Source: Gnetum montanum
Lineage: Eukaryota; Streptophyta; Gnetopsida; Gnetales; Gnetaceae
NCBI GenBank assembly: GCA_015680685.1
Contig: MNCI01028922.1
Coordinates: forward strand, 534,948-598,947
Direction: 5' to 3'
DNA length: 64,000 nt
Both the position numbers and the translations under genes were made by a program. Numbering within the stretch: the first letter of the stretch is position 1; every line of letters begins with the position of its first letter. The notes under the pieces are model-generated. The model worked only from the letters and a program-made list of their open reading frames with translations, was not told the origin of the DNA and did no database searches. Below, piece by piece: positions 36,703-47,803 of this stretch.

Positions 36703-38830
36703 GTTAAGTGGAAAAATGGAAATCCATCGCGATCTCTTCACACATTTAGCCCTAGCAGGTCCACATGGTAAGCTTGTAAGACAACTAAACCCAGACCTAA
36801 TCAAATGGGGGTCAACCATAGCTAGCATCATAGTGTGCTTAGAAACATCCCCAGATTGGTCCAAGCATCTAGTCTGAACCCTAGATCTAGAGGCCAAGGA
36901 TGTAACTGAGGATCCTCTCATCGAGACATCTATGATCATGTCCAAGGGAGAAGTAAAAACGTTAAAGCTTAGCTCCCTCCTAGACACGTAGATGCATGAA
37001 AACATAGCCAAAATTCTACAAGACAACATCAAATTCTTTGCATGGTCATACAATGACATGCCAGGTTTAGATCTGAGGCTGATATAACACAACATCATCC
37101 TAGACCCGCATGTGAAGGAATTCAAGCAGAAGGTTCGTAAAGTTAAACCAGAAATTGCGCTAGCCATAAGGGATGACATCACCAAGCTATACCAAGATAA
37201 TTTCATCTGTGTAGTTGATTATTTGGAATGGGTGTCCAACATCATTGTAGTTTCTAAGAAAATGGGAGGAATACGAATCTGCATAGACTTCTCACTTCCA
37301 AGCATCAATCAACTCATCGACACTACGACTAGTCATGCTCTGTTATCCTTCTTGGATGGCTTTTTCGGCTACAACCAAATTTGCATCAATCTGGAGCATC
37401 AGCTAGCAACAACCTTCATGACCCCATGGGGTACATTCTCTTACAACATGATGCCTTTTGTGCTGAAGAACGTTGGAGCAACCTACTAGTGAGCCATGAC
37501 CTACATCTTTAGCGACTACATCCTAGAAACGTTAAATGATTATGTGGATGATATATCAGTCAAGTCCAAGGAGGTAGTTGATCAGCCATGTGATCTAGGG
37601 GTAGTCCTTAAGTGTTGCCAAATGCATGATCTATGCCTTAATCCTAAGAAGTGTGTCTTCGGTGTGAAAACTAGATGCATGTTAGGATTTGTAGTGTCGA
37701 AGGCTAGAGTAAGGATGGACCCTGACAAATTCAAGGCCATTGTCAACCTGGCATCTCCCACAAACCTTAAGGAGTTATGTGGCTTTCACGGTAGGGTACA
37801 ATTCATCTGAAGGTTTATAGCAAAGTTGACTAACAAGTTACATCCCATGCAACATCTTCTAAAGAAAGGGGTTAACTTCGAGTGGACAACCCAATATCAA
37901 TGGGCCTTCGATGACTTGAAGGAAGAGCTTTCGCACCTTCCAACTATGCATCCACCATAGAGGGATAAGCCTTTCTTCATCTACCTTACCACCTTTGAAA
38001 CATCTATCACAGCACTGCTATGTCAGAAACAAGACAATGGATCTGAGATACCAGTGTATTATCTGAGTCATGCATTGATAGCGTACGAGGTGAAATACAA
38101 TGAAGTAGAGAGGCATTGCCTTGTCTTAGTGTTTTTGCTAAAATAGTGGAGGCACTATCTATTTCACAGTGCAGTCAACATCATTTGCAAAAGCAACATA
38201 CTCCAGGCTATAAACCTTTGCTATAAACCTTCGGATAGCCTAATATGAAAGCAACAGGATAGCCTAATGGAAAGAAATAACCATGGATTTCAACCTACAC
38301 TATGTAAGCCAGTCATCAATTAAAGGTCAAGCCATAGCAATGTAACTTATGGCCTCACCCGTCGACGACCATGCAACGATAGATCCCAAATTCCCAGATG
38401 AGCATGTTTGCACTATCAACATTGTTCCATTGCACCTAGAAGCTACTCTACACTTCAACGATGCCTCAACCGTGTGAGGAGGTAGTGTAGGTGCCATCAT
38501 TATGTTTCTCTCTGGGGAAATGCACTTGTTTTCTTATCATTTCACTTTCCCCTACACCAACAATGTGGTAGAGTATGAGGGGCTACTCAGAGGCCTCTCA
38601 GCTGCCCAAGCACTACACATACAACATTTGGCAATCCGTGGTGATTTGCAACTAGTTGTGAATCAAATCACTAAGGTCTATGCCTACAAAGGTACATACC
38701 TACAACCCTACTGTGACCTAGAAAAAAGCATGCTTAAGCAATTTGCAACCAAAAATGTGCAATACATGCCACATAATGAGAACATCATGGCAGATGCCTT
38801 AGCCACCCTTGCATTGAGAATTCCATCACA
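36703..38830 (+). pseudogene. RT and dual RNase H pseudogene of E3
   Basis: It begins at the acceptor with KMEIHRDLFTHLALAGPHGK, then FAWSYNDMPGLDL (about 37,040). RT spans about 37,130-37,830, with DYVDDI at about 37,540; two TAGs split it. The first RNase H shows VYYLSHALIAYEVKYNEVE at about 38,050-38,110. After a duplicated CTATAAACCTT stretch (38,205-38,230), the second RNase H (about 38,450-38,830) has FNDAS, VEYEGLL, RGDLQLV and ADALATLAL, so its acidic residues are kept. The dual RNase H arrangement is the lineage marker. Confidence 0.82.
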
Positions 38831-40168
38831 CTTGTTTGCAAGTTTGCTGACTTCGATTGTCGAATGTACTAAGCCTATCACTTAGGTGGTACATGTGGCC
38901 TTTATCAATGCTGCATATACCTAGGAGTGGTACACTAACATTAAAGCCTACTTGCAATACGATGAACCCCCAAGTGGACTGACATCTTCTCAGAGAGATG
39001 CGATCCAAAAGCACACCTGGCAATATACGCTTATGGGGAATGTCGCCCTGTGCCAATGCTCCTATGATGGGATATTACTGGCATGCATGGGTGGGGAGCA
39101 GGCATAGAAGGTAGTTAATGAAGTGCATGAGGGACTGTGTGGTGGACACATAGCACCCAGGGCTATGGCTATGAAAATCAGATGCCTAGGGTACTATTGG
39201 CCTCACATGGAGCGTGACTACTTGTCAAAAGTCAAGACATGTGACATGTGCCAGAGATACGCAAATCTCATACACGTCTCACCTACGAACCTGCACCAAC
39301 GCAAATCATGTGGCCTTTCCAACAATGGGAACTAGACCTCATAGGACCTATCACTCCTAAGTCCTCTGCAAGGCATAGCTTCATTATCATTGCCACTGAG
39401 TATTTTACTAAGTGGATGGAAGCCATTCCCCTGAGAAAAATGATGTCTCAACAAATCTACCACTTCATCCTAGAAAACATCATGATAAGGATTGGGCTTC
39501 CAATGACTATTGTGACCCACAATGGTCCACAATTCAGTAGTATGGAAACTTGAACCTTCTACAATAACCTAGGCATCAGGAAATCGTTCTCCTCCCCATA
39601 CTACCCACAGGTGAACGAACATGCGGAGGCTACAAATAAGTCCATCATCAACTTGTTGAAGTGGATTCTTGACAATAGCAAGAGGTGATGGCACAAGCAA
39701 ATCCTCTACGTTCTATGGGCCAATAGAACAACATGCAAAACTGCAAAAAGTAAGACTCCTTATAACCTTATTGATGGATCTAAAGCTATGTTGCCTCTTG
39801 AGTTGCAGGTACCATCACTCCAGATGATCCTCTTGGATGTCATAAGCAAAGCTCCGAATAACAAATCATGGATCATTGACCTTGACTAAATAGAAGAGGA
39901 GCGTGCGCAGATGTTGAGATGCATAGAGCACTACCAGAGCAAGCAATAGTAAAAGCACCATGTAGACCCACATCGATGACCAGCATAGAAGGGAGACCTC
40001 ATCCTCAAGGCTATCTGTGAGCATGTGAGAAAATTCTTAGTCAACTGGGAAGGTCCTTACATGGTTACTAAAGCCTTTGGGAATGGAGCCTTCTAGCTGG
40101 CGAACATGAACGGCAACGAGTTCGCCAACCCGGTGAATCAATCGTACCTCAAGCTGTACTACATCTGA
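38831..40168 (+). pseudogene. Integrase pseudogene of E3
   Basis: The HHCC finger is VHEGLCGGH and CDMC (39,120-39,255). A one-base shift near 39,290 separates it from the core. The core has WELDLIGPI (first Asp), VTHNGPQF in which the second catalytic Asp is His (about 39,515), and HAEATNKSII with the Glu. The C-terminal domain includes VNWEGPYMVTKAFGNGA (GPF/Y-like) and ends YLKLYYI followed by TGA at 40,166. The D-to-H change alone would abolish strand transfer in a typical integrase. Confidence 0.82.
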
Positions 40169-40580
40169 AGCATGGTGGCATCGAGCAAAGCCTGCAATGA
40201 TGTTAAACTAGAAGCATCAAGTAGCGTTCACAATGACGTTAAACTAGCGACATTGAGCAGCATCCGTAATGCCGTTAAACTAGTGACATCGAGAAACATC
40301 CATAATGACGTTAAACTAGTGGCATCAAGTAGCGTTTGCAATGAAATTAAACTAGCAACATTGAGAAACATCCGCAATGATGTTAAACTAGCTGCATCAA
40401 GCACCATCCGCTACGACGATAAACTGGCAACAACAATAAGCAGCATCTGCTACGACGTTAAACTGGAGGAAACCATCCGCTATGACGTAAAACTAGCATG
40501 TACGGTCTGTTGGGACCTTAAACCAGCATAGTAGTCTGCTGGGACTCTAAACTGGCACACTGTCCACTAGGACCTTAAAT
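40168..40580 (+). repeat. Minisatellite downstream of INT (E3), units of about 38 bp
   Basis: About ten units carry the core AATGACGTTAAACTAG plus a spacer such as CATCGAGCAGCATCCG. The last three are shorter, e.g. GGTCTGTTGGGACCTTAAAC and AGTCTGCTGGGACTCTAAAC, in which both stem arms change together. Confidence 0.88.
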
Positions 40581-41573
40581 TGGGTTCGTGTCGCATCCCT
40601 AGCATGCATCTATGCTAAGTACACATCGAACGAGCGTGCACAATGCCAACGTGGGTGTGGGACGTTGTACCTCAAAAATGTAGTTCATGTTGCACTGGGA
40701 ACATGATCTGGAATGCACGCAACGCTGCCACCCTTGGCATCGTGCTGACCCTTCAAAGATGTCGTATGGCATCACACTGGTCCTTCGGACCTACCATCGC
40801 CATGGCCAACCACCCTGATGGTAGTTCCTTATCTAGTGCCTGCTGTTGGAGTTCCAGCAGTATTGTGGCCCAGCCACAATATTGTCATCCTCTAGCCCCC
40901 TTCCAATGCCTTAGCTCAAACGACATTTAGCTATGTGGTAGCTGATCCCATAGCTGAATTGAGAATGCATGCCTTTGGTAGGGATTCCAGAGCATCCACA
41001 CTCATAGCAGCTCTTGACGCCTTGGACGTCAGATCCTCCACATCGATGCTTCCAAGGCCACTATTGGCCTTTCTACTTTGGACACTGTGCACTAGCATGG
41101 ATGTCCAAGAGCTTCAACAACATCTGCAGCAAGAAAGACCTCTACCCTCACTTTGCATCGTGGCTGTTTCGCTCTCCACCGTGCTTACAGGGTACGGCCA
41201 AAAGCACATCCAAGCCACTGTAGCAGGTGCTACAGCATCGCGAAGTGAGTGCCTCGACTAGCTTGACTACTTCAGAGTGAAAATTTCATGACATGCGTAA
41301 CACAACTCACCACATGGGAAGCATCTGTAGGTAGGTCAAAACCCTTCATGAATGTAACACAACTCATCTTACAAAGGAAACACCTGTCCTACATGAGGTT
41401 GAAGGTCAGAGTAAAGATGAAAACATGAACAAGTCCCTCATGAGCACTCCGATGAGGGACTTTGCTAAACCTCATCTTTGCCCTTTGCTTGGAAAGAAAT
41501 GTAACACTCTCAAGCATAACCAAGTGATGTCTTGACACTCACCAAGCGACGACATCAGTGTCGTGTCTTTCGT
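40581..41573 (+). other. 3' noncoding region of E3
   Basis: Two short open stretches (40,643-40,930 and 40,935-41,261) have no counterpart in E1 or E2 and are probably chance. The end part (41,290-41,400) matches E1 at 7,960-8,070. A region GGGTGTGGGACGTTGTAC-like (about 40,650) matches E1 near 8,830 in reverse complement. Confidence 0.5.
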
Positions 41574-41649
41574 GGTGTTTCATTTTCTTTGTTAACATCT
41601 CTCAAGCCCATCCTCTAGACATCGACAAAGAGGGGCCAATGAAACATCC
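41574..41649 (+). promoter_or_regulatory. Polypurine tract and LTR-start inverted repeat of E3
   Basis: GACATCGACAAAGAGGGG and CCAA directly precede the LTR start TGAAACATCC. The inverted partner GGTGTTTCATTTTCTTTG, then TTAACATC, lies at 41,574-41,599. The purine run AAAGAGGGG is the likely plus-strand primer. Confidence 0.72.
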
Positions 41650-43231
41650 AAAAATTTGAAGACATCCTTGCTTCACCAGGTCTTTTCAATTCACGCAGTG
41701 TTACAACAGTTCTTTAGGAGATGGATGCTCTGATTTTTAGACTATCGTCTTCAGCAAGTTTTCTAAGTCAAGGAGTCTTGCTATGCTACGCTACGTCGTG
41801 TTGCATAGCAAACTCCAAAAAAAATTTGCAGAAGCAAAATGCTACGCTATGGTGTGCTATGCAGCATAGCACAGTGTAGCAAAAGCTAGACAACCAGTCC
41901 CCTCACCTGACTTCAAGTCCTTCGGTAATGTCTCCTTCCATCAGAAAGCGGTGAACTTGGCAAAATCAAGTCATGTTTGCTGCTACGCTATGCTAAGCTA
42001 CAAGGCGCAGCGAGGAGTAGAAATTCTACGAAAGTCAAAGAAGGCATCTCAAAGGGCAGGATCAGCAATTTTGCAAGTTTCGCAGTGGAAAAGATAAATT
42101 TTGCAGATTGGCAACATTTTTGCAACTAAGGATAGCTGCTACACTATGATACGCTACGTAGTATATCATAGCGTAGCAAATTTGTGACCAGTAGTCACAA
42201 CATTGCGAAGGTTCCTAACACATGAAACAGGATACAACGTAGATTTTTTGCTTCAAACTGATGGTTACACTACACTATGCTGCGTGCCATAGCACAACGT
42301 GACAAGATGCCACACTATGCCAAACATGCTATGCTACAAAGCATAGCAAGGCATGGCGAGTGGTTACATGACATTAATGCACCTCACCTAATTGCATTGT
42401 TTCTTTGACAGTGTAATTACGATGCGGCAGGTTTGTAATTATGGCATGGCAGGCTTACCCAACGGTCATGCAGGCATGTGTAGCATAGACAAGTCAGCAT
42501 AGGCCCAAGGCACTTGGCATCCAAACCATATTTCTCGCATTCCCTTGGTCCTATAAATACCCCAATGAGTGACTCTTAAGCTCTCTCTCTACTTCATTCG
42601 GGCATTGGGACACTCTGACTGTTAAGGGCTTCTGGCACTCAAGCTCTCTTTTTGCACTTTCAGTTCCAGTTTTCTGAGCAGTCTAGTCGGCTAACGATTT
42701 TGTTGGCTGACAAGCAAGCAAGATAACACTATAACCTCGAGCATTGTAAGCTTCCTATTTTGACATTATAAATAGTTAGCATTCTTATTTGGCATTCTAT
42801 TATGCTCTTTCCTACCACCTTGGTAGCAATTTGCATTGTTAATGCCTGAGTCCACATTCAAGCACATAGCCATCTCGCTCTATACATCTTGGTTACCCTC
42901 AGGATCTTTGCACTCCCTAGCTCTATGCAACCAATTGTATCCATCTTGACAGAGTGAAGTTGTAGCTTCTACTTATTGTTGCATTTTATGCTATTTTCTA
43001 GCTCTTTTACATTTAAGCATTACTTCACGACATCAGTTTCATTTTCAAATCACACATTGCAAAAGGTTATATTAACACCAATTAAGTCCCTATTTGATTG
43101 ACCAAATTGTTCAGGGCACCTTGTTTCTATCCCATCCAGCACAGCCCTCCTGCGGAAAAGGGGTCGAGATTGTCAGCGGCCAACGACCCGTCGACGTTCT
43201 TTTCCAGCCACCGATGTTTTCGATCACTACA
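41640..43231 (+). repeat. 3' LTR of E3 (1,592 bp)
   Basis: It is colinear with 25,089-26,706. TATAAATA is at 42,552-42,559. The palindromic GCTACGCTATGC words are kept at 41,780-42,360. It ends GATCACTACA, followed by CCATA. Confidence 0.92.
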
Positions 43232-43236
43232 CCATA
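43232..43236. repeat. Target-site duplication of E3, right copy
   Basis: CCATA, identical to 25,084-25,088. Confidence 0.9.
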
Positions 43237-46223
43237 GGAAATTTTCAAGAGCCTTTAAGCATTGCCAGGCTCACGGTTGGTTGCATAAGGATTGGTCTCC
43301 TAATGGATCAATTTTTCCTCAAAGGATTGTTCCTATGCCTACCTCGCCTTCACTAGTCACAGATGGTAAGTGACTGCACCTTAGACTCCATTTTCCTTTT
43401 TTGTTGCATCATTGTGTGTCAGATCCCTTCTCTAATTTTTTTTCTCTATGTGTTTCTTTTACAGCATTCACCCCCCTGAAGAAGTTATGATTACCACATG
43501 ACGTACTGAGGCTACACTTTTTACAAAGTATGGGGAGGTAGAGCAATCACCGAAGTGGTTACAAAAGGGAGCTTTTGATTTGATTATTGGTCATCTCACC
43601 CAGGCTAGTTTGACGGACCTATTTACAACCTTGACTCCTAGCATTCCAATGGTCGAGATGGTTACAATTATTGACTCTTTTAGTGGTGATGCTTCTCATT
43701 TTACCACACGGGTTCGGGGGGTAAACGTACCATTCCACCTAACCACTGTCGATCTTTTTGGAGTTCCTATTAATGGTGCTATGGTAGCTGTGGACAAAGC
43801 AACTAAGGATGGGTAGATCATAAGGGAACTTGAGCAGTGGTTAGGTTTGTCTAAGGGCCCCAAGGGATTTTCAATGTGAGAGGATACCCGATTGATGGAA
43901 GTGAACTTCTTGTATCCTGTCTTTCAGGCATAGGAGTTTCCCAAATCTCTTTCTTAAGGGAGAATCCTTGGGATTGAGTCTGCATGTGTGATGCATGTAG
44001 TTTTGGAAATAGGAGTGTAATACAATTAGGCACAATTTCTAGGATCTGGCCTCTATGGGAAAATTATCAGGTTACGTTCGAGCATCCATGCAAAATCCCA
44101 CTTCATCTTTGCTTTCTTTGCAGGATACTTGCATAGGTTCGCTGAATTCCTAGTAGTTCATGAGGATAACCACCACATTTTGAGAGATCATTTACAATTA
44201 TCCCACCCTTGGATTTGCCGCTTATATAGCACCACTAGATCCCAAGACCCGCCGGAAGACATTGAGGAGTCTATATTAGTTACTAGTGGAGGTAAGGCCA
44301 GCTGTTCTCACCATTCTCATGATAGCTTGGAAGTGGAACCACCTAGGCTGCATGCATTTGTTAAGAGGGTTGAATGATTGATTAGAGAGACTATTGGAAA
44401 GTCCAAATCAAAGGTAAAAGGAAGGAATGTGCAAGGGAATCTCCCCCAGATGTGAGACCACCAAGGGAAAAGAAGATTTGGTTTATACTTCCAGTTGAGG
44501 GTAAGTGGTTTTTCTCATTGTTATATATTTTCTTTTCTGGTTTATATTGCCATTGGATTTACTTATGAGTTATATCTAACTTTACAGTTTTGGTGTTATT
44601 GTAGAGGAAAGTCTAGAGGAGGAGAGAGAGGTCCTGTCTCTGATACTTGAGGAGGAAGGAAAAGAAAATGAAGACATAATCGAGGAAGGAGAAATTCTTG
44701 CCACACAAGAGGAGGAGGGGATAAGAAATATGGGAACGAGGCTTGTGGAGGCCTTGGATGCACTTAGGCATTCAAGTGATGAACGGGATGTCCTTGGTGG
44801 TTTCTTTGATGGATCTTTGTAGCTTGGTGATCCACCTAGGCTAGATAGCGAAGGTCTTTTTGGTGTGTTCCTATTTGGATCGATCTATATTCTATGTATT
44901 TTGATTTTTATGTGTTTTTTATTATTATTTTGACTACTTTGGGGTAGATGCTAAAATTCCTAAGGAACCTATGTCCCAGGAAGCAGTGTTTGGATCGCAG
45001 GTTCCAATTGAAGAAACCTCCCCTGCTTGTCCCACATCAACTGACCCATTGAGGCCATGGCTTGAGATGCCTAGAAAAATGGATTTTGTTATGGGCATTG
45101 TTAATGAGGTGGTCACCCACTTGCAAGAGGCTCATCCTGAACTAGGTGTGTGTATATTATATGCCATGCTAAGTGTCTAGTTTTACTGTGTTTCATTGTG
45201 TTAATTTTTGATCATGTCTAATTTATGTGTGCACCTGTAGGTGCCAAACTCCAGTGGGATCCTTCTGAAGCCACCCACATTGATTCTCTCCCTGAGTTAC
45301 CAGGGGGTATTGAGTAGGTCCTAAGAAAGATCTATGATGTGGTTTCTGGTTGCATCATTCAGAATGCCAAGATAGTTTGGAATTTAAGGCGTTCAACTGA
45401 GTATTTGTGGGATGAGGTTCGCACACTAAATGAGATATTATCAAAAGAGAGATAGGAGAAAAGGGATCTCCAATCCTGTTATGAATTTATTGTTTCTAGG
45501 TTGTCTGGTGATAGCACATGGCACTCATCCAAAATCACCTATGCACATTATTGGATGATTTTAAATAGTAAAGTGGAAGCTACCCGAGACTTAGCAGAAA
45601 AGGGAGCACAGATATATTTGTTGAACAAGAAATGTCAAGATTGGAAATCCTTTGCTACCAAAGTACGAAAGTGGGGCCAAGACCAAAAGGACCACAAGCA
45701 TCAGTACCAAAAATGGTTGAAGTAAGAGTCAATTGAACGTCATTAGGCTGAGATGTTCATCGATGGGTTAGGTTTGTGGCCCTCTTATGATAGGTTTGTT
45801 GAGTGCATTGCGGTGGAGGGATCTCTAGAGAGAATGATTACCACTGCCTCTGGGGAGACTGTGACAAGCGTGTTCTCTCTTGAGTGCCCTACTTGGACCC
45901 CAGTGGACAAAGGCAAAGCACTCACTGGTATTAACCTTGGCTTGGAGGAGGATTGGGAAAATGTGCCCAAAAAGGAGATTTTACGGCGTTTGGAGACCAA
46001 CTTGGGGCCTTCCTCATTTATGAGTATTTTTTTACGACATCTATTATTTTGTGTTAGTGTTATTATTTTTCTAATTTTTTTGTTTATGAATTACTTTATT
46101 ACCCTTAACTGTTTTGTTTTGTTTTCTGTTTTCTGTTTGTAGGGACATGTTAATGATGGAGCTAGTCCTAGTGGAGCAGGAGTAGATGATGAAGAGGATC
46201 TTAGGAATCAGCCCCATCCATGA
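43237..46223 (+). pseudogene. Intron-borne antisense gene of E2, exons 3-8 (3' part)
   Basis: It continues the gene begun at 23,718. The rest of exon 3 is 43,237-43,365 (FSRAFKHCQAHGWLHKDW, matching AFENCQRLGWLHDDW in E4). Exon 4 is 43,465-44,500; 5, 44,605-44,862 (Glu-rich); 6, 44,948-45,145; 7, 45,241 to about 46,016; 8, 46,143-46,223, short and acidic, ending in TGA. The phases of exons 3, 5, 6, 7 and 8 agree with those of the other copies. Exon 7 has LNKKCQDWKSFATKVRKWGQ and QKDHKHQYQK. In-frame TAG/TGA stops in exons 4, 5 and 7, a small indel at the start of exon 4 and a poor exon 7 donor show it is inactive. Confidence 0.8.
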
Positions 46224-46590
46224 GCCTTGCATTACTTAGATTTAAGTCATTAAATGTTTTTATATTTTTGGATGTTTGATAGAATGTATAAAGACTAATG
46301 TAATGAACTAGAATTAATTGTGGTATAAAATGGTTACTTTGCTGTTCCATGTATGTATATAAATATTTTTGTTATTTTTCATGCTTTTTATTATTTTTCT
46401 TTGTTTTCTCGAGTATATTTTGAACATGTGTGTGCAACTAAAGGTGGCATAAATTTCTAAAATGTAAAGTGGAACGTAAGGTAAATATTTAAAAAATAAG
46501 GCAACGACCGTGCATGAATCTAAATTGTAACTTGTAACTTGTAAACGAAAATTCAATGTAAAATGATGGGAGTTCATATATATGTAACTT
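46224..46590. other. AT-rich spacer after the E2 antisense gene
   Basis: This would be the 3' untranslated part and downstream region of the antisense gene. AATGTATAAAGACTAATG and several T-rich runs are seen, with no coding sequence. Confidence 0.4.
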
Positions 46591-46975
46591 GTTGGCTCTA
46601 GTTTAAAGCCATTTTGGGATGGGTACATCATTTTAAAGTCATGATGGACTGTTGCATCTATTGTTAAAGAAAGAAAGGATTACCAGTTTTGTGCCATTGT
46701 GGGCCAAAGGTAGTAACGTTTTTAGAATGTTTTAAACAGAATTGGTCATTTCTGACAATGGCTAGTTTAATGTCGTTGTAGATGTTTGTTGGCAGTTTTT
46801 ATGTCATATCAGACGATTTGTAGTTTAACGTCATTTCGGACATTTCGTAGTTTAACGTCATTTCAGACATTTCGTAGTTTAACATCATTTCAAACATTCC
46901 GTAGTTTAACAGAATTTCATACATTTCATAGTTTAACATCATTTCAGACATTTTGTAATTTAACTCTGTTTATTG
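46591..46975 (-). repeat. Minisatellite between PR and antisense gene 3' end (E2)
   Basis: The regular part (46,790-46,970) has seven 27-bp plus-strand units of GTAGTTTAACGTCATTTCGG followed by ACATTTC. In sense orientation they read GTC-CGAAAT-GAC followed by GTTAAACTAC. More divergent units lie at 46,591-46,790. Confidence 0.88.
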
Positions 46976-47042
46976 AGTTGCTTCTTTATCCTTTGTAGTT
47001 TAACATGTGGGGTTGGGCATGTGGGTAAGATTTTATACTCAC

Positions 47043-47803
47043 CTTCCCCTTCATCGGTGATATCAAAGGGTAATTCTGACCAAGAGACATCAGTAGGGAT
47101 GGCACCTATGTTTGTATTATCTAGTGTTTCTTTAGTTTCAGTAGGGTTGGGAATTAACGTTGGAGTTCTATTTTGAAGTATGCTCATGGTGCCTTTCTTA
47201 GACTCAGTGAATTCAATTTTTGATTCTTGATTTACTCTAGTGTTTGAGGAAGTAGGTGGCACTATTGCATCCCCATATATGATGATCTCACCACCCTCAT
47301 AAGGTAGGTGGGTCTCCTGATGGATTGGGGAGGATACGACTTTAAGTTGAGCTAGCCAAGGACATCCTAGGATTAGATTAAATCCTGGCATTACATTGAC
47401 TACTATGAATTCAGCTGATGTGGGGAATTGATCCCCGGCTACGAAATCCAAGGTAACCATACCTCTTACTCCAACACAAGAACCACTAAAGGATTTTAGA
47501 AAAGAGGTTGTCATGGGTTGTATTTTTTCAGTAAGTCCTAGTTTTTTTGATGATAGAAAAAGGTATTACATTGGTTGCTACACCGTCATCTACATGCATC
47601 CTATGTATCTTGAAATGATTAAATTGTATCGTTATGAAAATAGGGGTTTTGGTGACTTCTCCTATATTTTCATCTAGCTTAATGTCCTTAGCATGAAACT
47701 CTAGGGATGTAGTTTCTGATTCCTGAGCTTGTGCAGACAATACCGGATGAATGAATGGTTCATCTGCGGGAAGGTCCTTACTAATAGGGACTAAAGTTAA
47801 CAT
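47043..47803 (-). pseudogene. Protease (PR) pseudogene of E2 with clear intron donor
   Basis: The minus strand is open from 47,803 to 47,528, then shifts frame and is open again from 47,514. It contains TPIFITIQFN, the active-site segment MHVDDGVATNVIPFSI, LDFVAGDQFP and GFNLILGCPWLAQ. It reaches DITDEGEG and the donor GGGGAAG|GTGAGTAT (exon end 47,043), a near-perfect plant 5' splice site. Without splicing, the frame runs on across the minisatellite to a stop at 46,960. As in E0, the catalytic triad reads D-D-G. Confidence 0.8.

Larger units (their letters stand above)
25089..43231 (+). mobile_element. E3: complete 18.1-kb Tat/Ogre-like Ty3/gypsy element
   Basis: It has two LTRs, a PBS and a PPT, flanked by a perfect 5-bp duplication (CCATA). 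Order: LTR, PBS, leader, gag, PR, intron holding a minus-strand eight-exon gene, RT, two RNase H domains, INT, minisatellite, PPT inverted repeat, LTR. The LTRs differ at roughly 10-13 % of sites in two stretches compared by eye, mostly transitions, plus a deletion in the right copy opposite 26,398-26,440. It is full length but its frames are broken, so it could move only with proteins from elsewhere. It inserted into exon 3 of the E2 antisense gene. Confidence 0.92.

Noticed and set aside
36691-37206. Open frame of 171 codons on the minus strand over E3 RT
   Set aside because: It is the complement of the RT linker and RT start, which has conserved motifs on the plus strand; the reverse frame has none.
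40643-41261. Two frames downstream of E3 integrase as an extra ORF
   Set aside because: Cys/Ser-rich without motifs, and not kept in E1, E2 or E4.
46314-46631. Open frame of 105 codons on the minus strand
   Set aside because: AT-rich spacer and minisatellite between PR and antisense gene; no homologue in the other elements.
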